From JBDXHU01 sp039989475 (GTDB lineage: Bacteria > Pseudomonadota > Gammaproteobacteria > Pseudomonadales > Halieaceae): a stretch of DNA of 64,000 nucleotides. The position numbers and the translations under genes are program-made. The stretch is taken from the NCBI GenBank assembly GCA_039989475.1, contig JBDXHU010000009.1:124001-188000 (forward strand). Direction: 5' to 3'. The notes below the pieces were generated by a model. The model did no database searches, was not told the origin of the DNA, and was given only the letters and a program-made list of their open reading frames with translations. Shown piece by piece: positions 18,840-27,750 of this stretch (the first letter of the stretch is position 1; the number at the start of each line of letters is the position of its first letter).

Positions 18840-19829
18840 ATGAAATTAGCCAGCCTCAAGTCAGGCCGCGACGGCCGCCTCGTTGTTGTGAGCCGGGACT
18901 TATCCCGCGCCGCCAGCGCAGAGGACATTGCCCCCACCCTGCAACAGGCCCTGGAAAACTGGAGCGACTGTGAAGCAGCCCTGCTGGCGCGCTTCGAAGC
19001 CCTGCAAGCCGGCGAACTGGACGATGCATTCGACTTCGATCCCGGTGTCGTGGCCGCACCCCTGCCCCGCAGTTATCACTGGGCCGACGGCAGCGCCTAT
19101 GTGACCCACGTGGAACTGGTGCGCAAGGCTCGCGGTGCTGAATTGCCGGAGTCATTCTGGACCGACCCCTTGATGTACATGGGTGCTTCCGATGCTTTCA
19201 TCGGCCCCTGTGATGATGTCGAGGTTGAAAGCGAGGACTGGGGCATCGACTTCGAAGCCGAGGTAACCGTCTACACCGATGACACACCGGCCGGCGTCAG
19301 TTCCGAGCAGGCCCGCGATCACATCAAGCTGGTGGCGCTGTGCAACGATGTGTCCCTGCGCAACCTGATACCGGGGGAACTGGCCAAGCAATTTGGTTTC
19401 TACCAGTCCAAGCCGCAAACCGCGTTTACCCCGGTTGCGGTGACACTGGACGAACTGGGCGATGCCTGGGACGGTGCCAAGGTTCACCTGCCCCTGCACG
19501 CCACGCTCAATGGCAACAAGATCGGCTCGCCTAATGCCGGGGTCGATATGACCTTTGATTTCGGCGACCTGATCGCCCACGCGGCCAAGTCCCGGGGCTT
19601 GATAGCGGGTACTGTCATTGGCTCGGGCACCGTCGCCAACCAGGGCAGCCCCGACGGTTCCTGCTGCCTGGCTGAATTGCGCTGCCTGGAAACCATCGCC
19701 GATGGCTCACCCAGCACGCCGTTCATGTCATTCGGTGATCGCATAGAAATCGAAATGAAAGATGGCGCCGGCGAAACAATCTTTGGCAAGATTGACCAGG
19801 TCATCAAGCAATATCATCCGCCGCGCTGA
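18840..19829 (+). CDS. fahA: Fumarylacetoacetate hydrolase
   Basis: This 329-residue member of the FAH family cleaves fumarylacetoacetate to fumarate and acetoacetate. Visible hallmarks are DDVEVESEDWGIDFEAEVTV (metal-binding acids), the SLRNLIPGELAKQFGFYQSKP segment, FGDLIAHAAKSRGLIAGTVIGSGTVAN and GDRIEIEMKDGAGETIFG. It has the approximately 330-residue bacterial form with an N-terminal small domain. AAGGA precedes the ATG at good spacing. It is second in the hmgA-fahA-maiA operon. Confidence 0.93.
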   Translation: MKLASLKSGRDGRLVVVSRDLSRAASAEDIAPTLQQALENWSDCEAALLARFEALQAGELDDAFDFDPGVVAAPLPRSYHWADGSAYVTHVELVRKARGAELPESFWTDPLMYMGASDAFIGPCDDVEVESEDWGIDFEAEVTVYTDDTPAGVSSEQARDHIKLVALCNDVSLRNLIPGELAKQFGFYQSKPQTAFTPVAVTLDELGDAWDGAKVHLPLHATLNGNKIGSPNAGVDMTFDFGDLIAHAAKSRGLIAGTVIGSGTVANQGSPDGSCCLAELRCLETIADGSPSTPFMSFGDRIEIEMKDGAGETIFGKIDQVIKQYHPPR

Positions 19830-19879
19830 CATTAGCGTAACAAGCACAGACAATAACAATCAGCCGGGGAGATCGGCCC

Positions 19880-20512
19880 ATGAAACTCTACAGTTACTGG
19901 CGCTCCTCGGCCGCCTACCGGGTGCGTATCGCACTCAATCTCAAGGGCCTGGACTACCAGACCGTGCCGGTAAACCTGCTCAAACAGGAACACAAGGCGC
20001 CCGACTACCTGGATCGCAATGCAGCCGGCCTGGTACCCACCCTGGAGCTGGATGATGGTCGCTGCCTGACCCAATCCACCGCGATCATCCAGTGGCTGGA
20101 TGCCGAATACCCCGAGCCCGCCTTGCTGCCGACGGACAATTTTGAACGCGCCCGGGTACTGTCCATGGCCAACACGGTCGCCTGCGAGATTCATCCCCTG
20201 AATAATATGGGCGTACTCAATTACCTGAAGGCGGAGTACGACGCTGACCAGGAGCAGCTCAATCAGTGGATGTATCACTGGCTGGACCGTGGCTTTTCCA
20301 CACTGGAGTCGGAAATTTCCGCTGCCCCCTATTGCTGTGGTGAGCAGCTCACCATGGCCGACCTACTGCTGGTGCCCATGGTCTACAACGCTCTGCGCTT
20401 CAACTACGACCTGGCCAGCCGCCAAGCGAAGGTATACGCGGTGTGGCAGGCCTGTAATGAACAGCAAGCCTTTATCGACGCTCAACCGGAGAACCAGCCC
20501 GATGCAACTTAA
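19880..20512 (+). CDS. maiA: Maleylacetoacetate isomerase (zeta-class GST)
   Basis: This 210-residue glutathione transferase fold protein isomerises maleylacetoacetate to fumarylacetoacetate with glutathione. The zeta-class N terminus MKLYSYWRSSAAYRVRIALN carries the SSxxxR glutathione/substrate motif; LTQSTAIIQWLDAEYP and GEQLTMADLLLVPMVYNA are typical. A GGGGAG site precedes the start. Its last codons overlap the start of the following transporter gene, extending the operon by one gene. Confidence 0.93.
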   Translation: MKLYSYWRSSAAYRVRIALNLKGLDYQTVPVNLLKQEHKAPDYLDRNAAGLVPTLELDDGRCLTQSTAIIQWLDAEYPEPALLPTDNFERARVLSMANTVACEIHPLNNMGVLNYLKAEYDADQEQLNQWMYHWLDRGFSTLESEISAAPYCCGEQLTMADLLLVPMVYNALRFNYDLASRQAKVYAVWQACNEQQAFIDAQPENQPDAT

Positions 20513-21770
20513 GCAACTGTTGCGCAAAGCAGTAAACCTGGAAGCGAACGAGGTTCGCGCCACCCTGGTCTCCTTCGGCTTCGTCTTCGTGTTGATGGCC
20601 GCCTATTACATCCTGCGCCCGGTACGTGACGCCATGGCCTCGGACTGGACCGATGCTGAAGTCAGCTGGCTGTGGACCCTGAACTTTTTTATTTCCGCCG
20701 TGGCCGTTTCAATCTACGGTGGCGCGGTCACCAGCGTCAAATTTCGCAACCTGGTGACCTCGGTCTACGCCTTTTTCGCCCTGTCCTTCCTGGCCTTTTA
20801 CCTGGGCACCCAGGCCGTTGCCGACCGGGTGCTGATCGACAAGGCCTTCTATGTATGGATCAGTGTTTTCAGCCTGTTCCATGTCTCGGTGTTCTGGAGC
20901 TTCATGTCGGACCTGTTTACCAAGGCGCAGTCGCTGCGGCTGTTTGGTTTCATCGGCGCCGGCGCCAGCACCGGCGCCCTGGTCGGGCCTTCCATTCCCA
21001 CCTTCTTTGTCGACAGTATCGGCACCGACAACCTGATGCTGGTGGCGACACTGTTACTGGTAGCCACCCTGCCGATAATCGCAACGCTGCAACGCCTGAA
21101 GTTTTCAGACCTGCACAATGACACGCTGCAGCCCGACACCGACAAGATGGAATATATCGGCGGCAATCCATTGGCCGGTTTCGCTGAATTTGTGCGCAGC
21201 CCCTATTTGCTGTCTATCGGCTTGTTCATCCTGTTCTACACCTCGATCAGTTCCTTCATATATTTCGAGTTGAAGAACCTGCTGGCCGATTACAGCCGCG
21301 CCGAGCGCACCCAGATTTGGGCCGCCATGGACCTGGCGGTCAACACACTCACGATTGTCACGGCGCTGTTTATCACCGGTCGCATGGCGACCCGCTTTGG
21401 GCTGGGCGTCACCCTGGCCTCGGTACCCCTGCTGATCAGTGGCGGCATGCTGGTAGTGGCAGCCGCGCCTGCGGTGGCGGTGGTTGTGGGTTTACAGATT
21501 GTGCGCCGAGCCGGTAATTACGCGGTGACCCGCCCCGCCCGGGAAATGCTGTTTACGGCGGTCGACCGTGAAACCCGTTTCAAAGCCAAGCCGGTGATCG
21601 ATATCGTGGTTTATCGGGGTGGCGACACACTCAACGCCTGGGCTTTCACCGCACTGACCCAGGGCTTGGGTCTGGGACTGGCCACGGTAGCCGTTGTTGG
21701 CGCCGCCATCGCGGCAATATGGGCGGCGCTGGGTTTCTACCTGGGTAGATCCTTTGAGCGGATCGAGTAG
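20502..21770 (+). CDS. ATP:ADP-antiporter-like (AAA family/MFS-like) membrane protein
   Basis: This 422-residue protein of about 12 helices has the motif AAYYILRPVRDAMAS near residue 30, typical of the Npt/Tlc-like ATP:ADP antiporter family found in obligate intracellular bacteria and, as uncharacterised paralogues, in free-living proteobacteria. Other family-like stretches are FWSFMSDLFTKAQSLRLFGFIGAGAS and RRAGNYAVTRPAREMLFTAV. The ATG at 20502 overlaps the last 11 bases of maiA; a reading from 20289 would lie inside maiA. Its 3' end overlaps the convergent MFS gene by 34 bases. Nucleotide exchange is not implied in a free-living cell; the substrate is unknown. Confidence 0.75.
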   Translation: MQLKQLLRKAVNLEANEVRATLVSFGFVFVLMAAYYILRPVRDAMASDWTDAEVSWLWTLNFFISAVAVSIYGGAVTSVKFRNLVTSVYAFFALSFLAFYLGTQAVADRVLIDKAFYVWISVFSLFHVSVFWSFMSDLFTKAQSLRLFGFIGAGASTGALVGPSIPTFFVDSIGTDNLMLVATLLLVATLPIIATLQRLKFSDLHNDTLQPDTDKMEYIGGNPLAGFAEFVRSPYLLSIGLFILFYTSISSFIYFELKNLLADYSRAERTQIWAAMDLAVNTLTIVTALFITGRMATRFGLGVTLASVPLLISGGMLVVAAAPAVAVVVGLQIVRRAGNYAVTRPAREMLFTAVDRETRFKAKPVIDIVVYRGGDTLNAWAFTALTQGLGLGLATVAVVGAAIAAIWAALGFYLGRSFERIE

Positions 21771-23056
21771 GTAATCAGGCCGCCTGCCAACAGCGGCAGC
21801 GCGAACACCGTAAACAGGATGGGGATACCCCAGCCCGCCGCGATCAGCAGGCCGGCCACATAGGGTGCGATCACCGCACCAAAGCGACCCAGGCCTATGC
21901 CCCAGCCGACACCGGTTGCGCGCACCTCGGCCGGATACAGTCGCGCCGCCGTCATATAAAAGCCAACAAAACCACCCTGCTGGAACAAACCAATAACCGC
22001 GGTCAGTAATAACAGCGCCGCAAGGCCCAGTGGCAGGAAGGCAAACAGGATCATGCCCAGGGCGGCGATGAAGTGAAAAACCAGAATGGTTTTCTGCAGG
22101 CCGAAGCGGGTCGAAGCCCAACCCATGCCAATATTGCCCACCGCCCCGCCGAGATTAAAGGCAATGCCCGCGTAAATAGCCTGCGCCAGGGGCAGCCCGG
22201 AATCGACCAGTAACTTGGGTATCCAGCTGAGCAGGAAATACAGCGTACCGAAGCAGAGGAAGAAGGAAGACCACAGCTGCAAGGTTTGCTTACGGCGCGA
22301 GGCACTCAGCAGTGAGCTGACACTGGCCGCTTCAGGCTCCGCTCCAGCGTCCGGCAGCTCTTTCACGGTAGCCAATTGCATGCGTGCCAGCACCTTGTTG
22401 ACCCGGCCCAGGGCATTGGCCGGACGCCGCACCAGCAGGAAGTGCAGGGACTCGGGCATGAACAGCAGGATCAAGGGCAGCATGGCCAGGGTGAGAATAC
22501 CCCCGGCAACAAACACACCCTGCCAGCCATAGTCGGGAATCAGCGCGGCCGCCAGGAAACCCCCAAGAGTGGCACCCAGTGGATAGCCGGCCAGCAGAAT
22601 ACCCACCGCCATATTGCGCTGGCGGTCGGGAAAGAATTCGCTCACCAGCGCTGTCAGGCTGGCCATGATGGCGCCGATCATCAAGCCGGTCAGTAAACGC
22701 AGGGCCACCATGGGCCACAGGGACGGTGACCAGGCCGTCGCCAGCATGGCCAGGCCCATAATGAGGACCGCCCAGACAATCACCACACGACGACCCAGAC
22801 GGTCAGTCAAGGGCGACAGGAACATGGCACCCAGGGTCATGCCCAGTACGCCGGAGCTGAACACGATGCCAAGCCGGTCCGGCGACAAGGCCCAGTCATC
22901 TGCCAGCGGCGGCGCGGCAAAGGCCATGGCCAGCACGTCAAAGCCGTCAACGGTTTGCAGCAGGAAACACACAAGCAGCAACAGAACCTGGGCTCCACCC
23001 ACCGGCCGCTCATCGATCAGTTGGTGCAGGCCTGCTTCTGTTAAATGCTCGTTCAT
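21737..23056 (-). CDS. Aromatic acid:H+ symporter (AAHS) family MFS transporter
   Basis: This 439-residue, 12-helix MFS protein carries the AAHS family signature DGFDVLAMAFAAPPLADDW in TM1 and the MFS loop motif LTDRLGRRVVIV between TM2 and TM3, as in PcaK and related uptake proteins for benzoate-type acids. The C-terminal half has PAEVRATGVGWGIGLGRFGAV, also typical. Next to the homogentisate genes, an aromatic acid such as a hydroxyphenylacetate or homogentisate precursor is a reasonable substrate guess. It is transcribed toward the antiporter-like gene. Confidence 0.85.
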   Translation of the reverse strand: MNEHLTEAGLHQLIDERPVGGAQVLLLLVCFLLQTVDGFDVLAMAFAAPPLADDWALSPDRLGIVFSSGVLGMTLGAMFLSPLTDRLGRRVVIVWAVLIMGLAMLATAWSPSLWPMVALRLLTGLMIGAIMASLTALVSEFFPDRQRNMAVGILLAGYPLGATLGGFLAAALIPDYGWQGVFVAGGILTLAMLPLILLFMPESLHFLLVRRPANALGRVNKVLARMQLATVKELPDAGAEPEAASVSSLLSASRRKQTLQLWSSFFLCFGTLYFLLSWIPKLLVDSGLPLAQAIYAGIAFNLGGAVGNIGMGWASTRFGLQKTILVFHFIAALGMILFAFLPLGLAALLLLTAVIGLFQQGGFVGFYMTAARLYPAEVRATGVGWGIGLGRFGAVIAPYVAGLLIAAGWGIPILFTVFALPLLAGGLITYSIRSKDLPR

Positions 23057-23215
23057 GGTCGCCAGCTTTTTATTCCAGGTTTCTGCGCCGAAATACTAAC
23101 AGAGATCAAGATCCAGGCGTGAAAGGCGCAGCCGGTCATGCCCGTGGCGCCCGCGGCCATCCCGTATCAGCCAGCACAGGAATAGTCTGGACCCATCGTA
23201 ACAGGGAGAAGAATC

Positions 23216-23464
23216 ATGCAATCACGTATCAACTGCGTAAGCGAAGCCGCCGGCGAAATGCTGCAATCGTTTATCGTCATGGCCATGAAGACCATGTTCA
23301 GGCGTGGCGCCAGTGGCGGCCAGATCCGCAACTTCCTCGGGCTCTACCTGCCGGAGCAAAATACTATTTACCAGGGTGACCAGGTGTTGACCGCACTGCA
23401 GGAACTACAGCGCGCCGGCACGGTGGAGCGCCGCGGCATTCACTGGTGCCTGGCTACTCTGTAA
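23216..23464 (+). CDS. Small protein of unknown function
   Basis: This 82-residue protein is preceded by a good GGGAGA ribosome binding site. I do not recognise a family. The fold looks like an alpha/beta winged-helix type: helices (AGEMLQSFIVMAMKTMFRR), then RNFLGLYLPEQNTIYQGDQVLTALQELQRAG, then a strand pair (TVERRGIHWCLATL). It could be a small regulator. Its last 11 bases overlap the 3' end of the convergent flavoprotein gene. Real coding is supported by the ribosome site and by codon usage matching its neighbours. Confidence 0.55.
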   Translation: MQSRINCVSEAAGEMLQSFIVMAMKTMFRRGASGGQIRNFLGLYLPEQNTIYQGDQVLTALQELQRAGTVERRGIHWCLATL

Positions 23465-25175
23465 AGCCGGTAATGTGCTTTGCGGCCTGGTAGGCGAAGG
23501 TCATGGCCGGCCCCAGGGTTGAACCAGGCCCCGGGTAGGTTGGCAGGACCGCCGTGCTGCAATTGCCGATGGCATACAGTCCCGCAATCGTACTCCCGTC
23601 TTCGCGCACTACCTCGGCATTGGGGCTGGTGACCATGCCGCCCTGGGTGCCGAAATCACCGGGATCTACCTTCATGGCATAGAAAGGCCCTTGCTTGATG
23701 GGCCCCAGGCAGGGGTTGGGCTGCACGCGCGGATCAGCGTAATAGCGGTCGTACAGTGAATCACCGCGCTGCAAATCCAGGTCCTTGCCCGTCGCGGCAT
23801 AGCCATTGAATTTCTCAACCGTGCGTTCCAGCCCGTCCGCGTCCACTTCAATTTTGGCGGCCAACTCGCGCAGGCTATCCGCTCTGGCAAAGAAGCCCTC
23901 CTCCTCAAAACTCGCCGGTAGGGCCCAGTCCGGGCGGAACTTGCTGTTATAGAGCGGGCCGACCATGTAGGTGGCGCGAAAATGTGCATCAAATATTTGC
24001 CAGGAGGGTACGCAGGGATTCTCATCCGAGTGCCTGGCAAAGGTGTCCAACTGGTAGGCCATGTAATTTTGCGACTCGTTGCTGAAGCGCTCCCCGGCCG
24101 GGTTGACCACAATGGAACCCGGGTAGGACTTCTCCATGATGCTCATGCGCGGCGATGGCTCACCGGGCACCGAAATCGTATTGCACCACCAGGCGCCATC
24201 CATCTGGCTCAGCTTTGCCCCCAGGCGCTTTCCCTCCCGGATGGCATCACCGGTATTGTCTAGAGTACCGCCGCTCCAGCTTTCGTTGGTGGGACTGGGT
24301 AAATACTGCTCACGCATGGCCTGGTTGTGCTCAAATCCACCTGCCGCCAGCACCACCGCCTTGCGTGCCTGTATGCGCAGGGTTTCTCCATTGCGCGTGA
24401 CCTCGGCGCCAATAACCCGGCCAGCGTCGTCGGTCAGCAACTGCTGCATTGCGGTGTGCAGCCACAGGGGCATGCCCCGGTCCTGCATGGAGGCGCGCAG
24501 GCGCGCCACGCCCGCCGCACCCGTGGTTAGGCGCCGGGCGTATTTGTCACCGAACAGGCGCCAGGGAATATCGAGGATGTACTTGAATACCAGCTTCAAT
24601 GCCAGCTTCCACCAGCCGGGTAACTGCGCCATCAGCAGCGCCGCTTCCACCTGGGTGAAGGGAACGCGATTGAACAGGTGCATCATGTGATGGCTGCGCC
24701 TTAGAACCAGGTATTCCTTGTCGGCCAGTTCATCGGCATTGATCGGTTCCGGCTCCATGGAACGATGACCGGGTGTGGCACCCTCACACTCCTGGTAGTA
24801 ATCAGGATAATGTTCCAGGGTGACATAGCGTACCCGGGTGCGCTGGTGCAGGAAGTCGATCATCTTCGGGCCGTTGTCCAGGTAGCTGTCGATCATTTCT
24901 TCCGGCACCCGATCCAGCGGCAGGCAGCCCATCAGGTAGGCCTTGGCCCTGGCCCGATCATCATCGGCACCAGCCGCCAGGGCATAACGGTTGTTAGGTA
25001 TCCAGACACCGCCACCGGAAATAGCGCTGGTACCACCGATCAAATCAGACTTGTCGATGACCAACACATCCCTGGTTCCCATCTCGTAGGCGCACAGGGC
25101 CGTGGTCATGCCGCCATTGCCGGAGCCGACCACCAACACATCCACGCTGTGATCCCAGGAATTTTCTGCCGTCAT
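23454..25175 (-). CDS. FAD-dependent oxidoreductase, 3-ketosteroid delta1-dehydrogenase-like
   Basis: This 573-residue flavoprotein has the N-terminal FAD Rossmann motif VLVVGSGNGGMTTALCAYE, the acidic end of strand 2 (VIDKSDLIGGTSAISGGGVW) and the family C terminus YPGPGSTLGPAMTFAYQAAKH. It belongs to the fumarate reductase/KstD group (FAD_binding_2). KstD enzymes insert a 1,2 double bond in 3-ketosteroids. Here the SGGGVWIPNN type fits that group, but many paralogues act on other enones. No other steroid gene is adjacent, though a meta-cleavage aldolase/dehydrogenase pair of the kind used in steroid degradation is near 63 kb. Confidence 0.8.
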   Translation of the reverse strand: MTAENSWDHSVDVLVVGSGNGGMTTALCAYEMGTRDVLVIDKSDLIGGTSAISGGGVWIPNNRYALAAGADDDRARAKAYLMGCLPLDRVPEEMIDSYLDNGPKMIDFLHQRTRVRYVTLEHYPDYYQECEGATPGHRSMEPEPINADELADKEYLVLRRSHHMMHLFNRVPFTQVEAALLMAQLPGWWKLALKLVFKYILDIPWRLFGDKYARRLTTGAAGVARLRASMQDRGMPLWLHTAMQQLLTDDAGRVIGAEVTRNGETLRIQARKAVVLAAGGFEHNQAMREQYLPSPTNESWSGGTLDNTGDAIREGKRLGAKLSQMDGAWWCNTISVPGEPSPRMSIMEKSYPGSIVVNPAGERFSNESQNYMAYQLDTFARHSDENPCVPSWQIFDAHFRATYMVGPLYNSKFRPDWALPASFEEEGFFARADSLRELAAKIEVDADGLERTVEKFNGYAATGKDLDLQRGDSLYDRYYADPRVQPNPCLGPIKQGPFYAMKVDPGDFGTQGGMVTSPNAEVVREDGSTIAGLYAIGNCSTAVLPTYPGPGSTLGPAMTFAYQAAKHITGFTE

Positions 25176-25312
25176 AACTTGTCCGCTTGCTGTGCTAATC
25201 TCGCAGCTATAGTACTGTATCGCCTGTGACCATGATGGCCAATCAATCCAATCCGTGGCCCATAGTCGTACAAGGTTTAATAGTTTGGTCGAATAATTAG
25301 AAGGAAATGTTC

Positions 25313-25780
25313 ATGAAGAAGAAATTTGCCCTTGTGGCCCTGCTCGCCGGTTTGACGACTGCACCCCTGGCCCTGTCACACCTGGACCCCAGCGCCTTCC
25401 TGCTGTCCTACAGGCAATCGCTGTTTGCCCTGCTGGGCGCCAACTTCGGGCCAATGAGCTCGATGATCAAGGGCGAAATGCCCTGGGATGACGAGGCCTT
25501 CAAAGGCTATGCGACAGACCTGTCGCTGGTCGCGGAGCTGGATTTCATGCGCGGCTTCCCGCCGGGCAGTGAGGGCGGCCGCACCCGCGCCAGGCCAGGC
25601 ATCTGGGAAAACACCGCTGACTTCGAAGCCAAAATGGCAGACTTGAAGCGCGAGGCCCTGGCGCTGGCCGAGGCATCGCGCAGCGGCGACAAAAAGGCAA
25701 TACTCAAGCAGTTCCAGATAACAGGCGGCACCTGCAAGAGCTGCCACGATGACTACAAGTCCAAGGACTACCTGAACTAG
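25313..25780 (+). CDS. Cytochrome c' (class II c-type cytochrome)
   Basis: This 155-residue exported protein has a signal peptide (KKKFALVALLAGLTTAPLALSH) and one C-terminal haem site CKSCHDDYKSK, the arrangement of cytochromes c' (four-helix bundle, haem at the C terminus). These bind NO or serve in stress defence or electron transfer. Two ATGs are possible (25307 and 25313); AAGGAA at 25301-25306 abuts the first and is well spaced for the second, so 25313 is used. It faces the cytochrome b gene tail to tail. Confidence 0.88.
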   Translation: MKKKFALVALLAGLTTAPLALSHLDPSAFLLSYRQSLFALLGANFGPMSSMIKGEMPWDDEAFKGYATDLSLVAELDFMRGFPPGSEGGRTRARPGIWENTADFEAKMADLKREALALAEASRSGDKKAILKQFQITGGTCKSCHDDYKSKDYLN

Positions 25781-25805
25781 CGCCGACAGCCAGGCGCCGG
25801 GCCGG

Positions 25806-26450
25806 CTACCAATAGAGTTCCGGCTCTGGCGCCAGGTAAACAGCCAGTGCCAGTGCGGCAATGCAGATCAACAACAGCAGCGCGGCCCGCCAGTTAGAGA
25901 CCGGGGCATCGCTGCCCTCTTCACCGCCGGTGAACATGGCCTGTATCAACGCCTGCCCTCGCACCCACTGGTACCAGCTCACTGCCAGCAGGTGCAGCCC
26001 AATCAGCCCGAGAATCACCCACCAGAACAGCTGGGCGTGCAATTCACCCAGCTTATCGGTCCAGCGACTATCCAGGGCGTGATAGAGCGGGCCATCAAAC
26101 ATCAGCCCATCACTATTGAACAAGCCGCTTAGCGCCTGCAGCAAAATCAACAGCAGCATCAACAGCACCGCCCAACCACCCGCAGGATTGTGGCCCGGCC
26201 CCGCCTGTTCCACGCCGCGCCAGTAGCGCCAGACCGCGGCAGGTTTGCGCAGGAAACTGGCAAAGCGCGAGTGCCTGCTGCCGAAAAAGCCCCAGGCTAT
26301 GCGGAAACACACCAGTACCAACACCGTGTATCCGCTCCATAAATGCACCTTGATCCATTCGAACTCGTGGCTGAGCCAGCTCATTAACAGCGCCAGCAAC
26401 AACAGCCAGTGGAATAAACGGGTTGGCGCATCCCAGGTGGGAAATGACAT
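25806..26450 (-). CDS. Cytochrome b561-type membrane protein
   Basis: This 214-residue protein has four to five membrane helices with haem-ligand histidines in TRLFHWLLLLALLMSWLSHE and later LHAQLFWWVILGLIGLHLLAVSW. The N terminus PTWDAPTRLFHW is typical of the b-type cytochromes (Ni/Fe-hydrogenase b subunit-like, cytb_561 superfamily) encoded beside diheme or c' cytochromes. It probably exchanges electrons between quinol and the neighbouring periplasmic cytochrome c'. The two genes converge with 25 bases between stops. Confidence 0.85.
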   Translation of the reverse strand: MSFPTWDAPTRLFHWLLLLALLMSWLSHEFEWIKVHLWSGYTVLVLVCFRIAWGFFGSRHSRFASFLRKPAAVWRYWRGVEQAGPGHNPAGGWAVLLMLLLILLQALSGLFNSDGLMFDGPLYHALDSRWTDKLGELHAQLFWWVILGLIGLHLLAVSWYQWVRGQALIQAMFTGGEEGSDAPVSNWRAALLLLICIAALALAVYLAPEPELYW

Positions 26451-26465
26451 AAAGAATCCTGCAAT

Positions 26466-26493
26466 AAAAAAGGGCCCCGAAGGGGCCCTTTTT
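26466..26493 (-). terminator. Strong rho-independent terminator hairpin
   Basis: GGGCCCC and GGGGCCC pair around a GAA loop (26472-26488), flanked by A6 on the left and T5 on the right. It lies just downstream of the minus-strand DUF2860 gene. The symmetry would let it work in both directions, but only that gene reads into it. Confidence 0.88.
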
Positions 26494-26519
26494 ACAAGCT
26501 GTTAAAGCCTCAGGTCAAA

Positions 26520-27527
26520 TCAAAAACGACGGTACAGTGAGGCGCTGACAAGCCAGATGCTGGTGTCGTTGAAGTCAACATCACTGTCTTCATCGGCATA
26601 GACTGCCCCAACGGTGGGAACCCACTTCTTCCAGCCGAAGGCGCCGGGAAACATCAGGCGGCTTGAGACTGCGTAGCGATCCGCATCATTGGAATCGCCG
26701 AACACTGGATTGGTTTTATCACCATCCAGGCTGGCGTAGGACAGGTTGTTGATCCACTTTACTTTACTGCTGGTGTAGGTGTAGCCGATACCTACCTCAA
26801 AGCCATCCTGGGACATGGCGTCGCCGTCCAGGTCGTAATCGAGGTAAGCAAGGCGCGGACGCAATTCATGCTTGCCGCCTTCAAGGCTAAAGGTATAACC
26901 CGCTTCCACGCGCGTAACATCGCCCTGACGGTCCAGCAAATCGCGCTCCGCCCTGGTCAGGCCCAGGGCAATACCACTGTCTTCATCATCGATATTGCGA
27001 TCGCGAAAGATAGCGTCGACTTCAAAATTGCTGCCGAACATATTGTCCCAGGTCAGGCGCACACCGCCGGAATCAGAATCAGTATCGCCACGTTTCACAC
27101 CGACCTGGTAGGGGTCGGACCACTGCTTGGTGCTGGCGCCAGCGGTGCTTATACCGGCCAGCTGTACATTACCTATCTTGTCAAAGTCGTGACGCACGGC
27201 CAGTTGTACCGCCAACTCCGCGGCCAGCGGCTCCAGCACGGTGTTGCCCAGCAGCACCTGGGTCTTTTTGCTATCGAAGGTATAAGCCACTTTGAAGCCG
27301 CCTGCGGGCAAGCCGATATCTTCATCATCGGGGCTGCCTGCATCGTCGATCCTGTCGTTGCCCAGGTCAAAGCCGGCAACCTCTGACAGGAAGTTGGTTT
27401 CGATACTACCGAAACCGCCACCCAGGTTGATGAAACCACTCCAGCCAGACTCGTCACCGATAGGATCCAGCGCCAGGGCCGGCGTGGCCAGTGTCGAAAT
27501 CGCCAGTGCTAATACTGCTTTCTTCAT
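26520..27527 (-). CDS. DUF2860-type outer membrane beta-barrel protein
   Basis: This 335-residue protein has a clean signal peptide (MKKAVLALAISTLATPALA), then DPIGDESGWSGFINLGGG, which I recognise as the start of DUF2860 family proteins. Alternating amphipathic strands follow, ending in an aromatic residue (SLYRRF), as expected for insertion by the BAM machine. Asp-rich loops (DTDSDSGG, DEDSDVDF) could bind divalent cations. Function is unknown. AGGGGA lies 7 bases before the start. It is divergent from ppk1 and ends at a strong terminator, so it is monocistronic. Confidence 0.8.
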   Translation of the reverse strand: MKKAVLALAISTLATPALALDPIGDESGWSGFINLGGGFGSIETNFLSEVAGFDLGNDRIDDAGSPDDEDIGLPAGGFKVAYTFDSKKTQVLLGNTVLEPLAAELAVQLAVRHDFDKIGNVQLAGISTAGASTKQWSDPYQVGVKRGDTDSDSGGVRLTWDNMFGSNFEVDAIFRDRNIDDEDSGIALGLTRAERDLLDRQGDVTRVEAGYTFSLEGGKHELRPRLAYLDYDLDGDAMSQDGFEVGIGYTYTSSKVKWINNLSYASLDGDKTNPVFGDSNDADRYAVSSRLMFPGAFGWKKWVPTVGAVYADEDSDVDFNDTSIWLVSASLYRRF

Positions 27528-27674
27528 AATACTTTCCCCTAGTTTGATAGTTTAAAAGTTCGCGTGTTTATGCGGACGGCATTGTAGCAAGACCACCCCG
27601 AAATTTATGCGAAAAACTTCACATGAAAGCCCATATTTCATAAGCACTATCTTAACAAAGCTGTGCTTTTAGAT

Positions 27675-27690
27675 AATGATCGAGATCATT
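27675..27690. promoter_or_regulatory. Palindrome upstream of ppk1 (possible operator)
   Basis: AATGATC and GATCATT are separated by GA, 60 bases before the chosen ppk1 start. With the preceding GAT it vaguely recalls a Fur-type half-site arrangement, but the spacing is off; no regulator can be named from sequence alone. Confidence 0.3.
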
Positions 27691-27750
27691 ACTTCGATCC
27701 CTCCAATTGCTACACTGGTAGGTCCCTGTTTGCTAGACGTGGTACGAGAG

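Noticed and set aside
27676..27750. Upstream start for ppk1
   Set aside because: It would begin inside a palindrome and add 25 residues not typical of the family.
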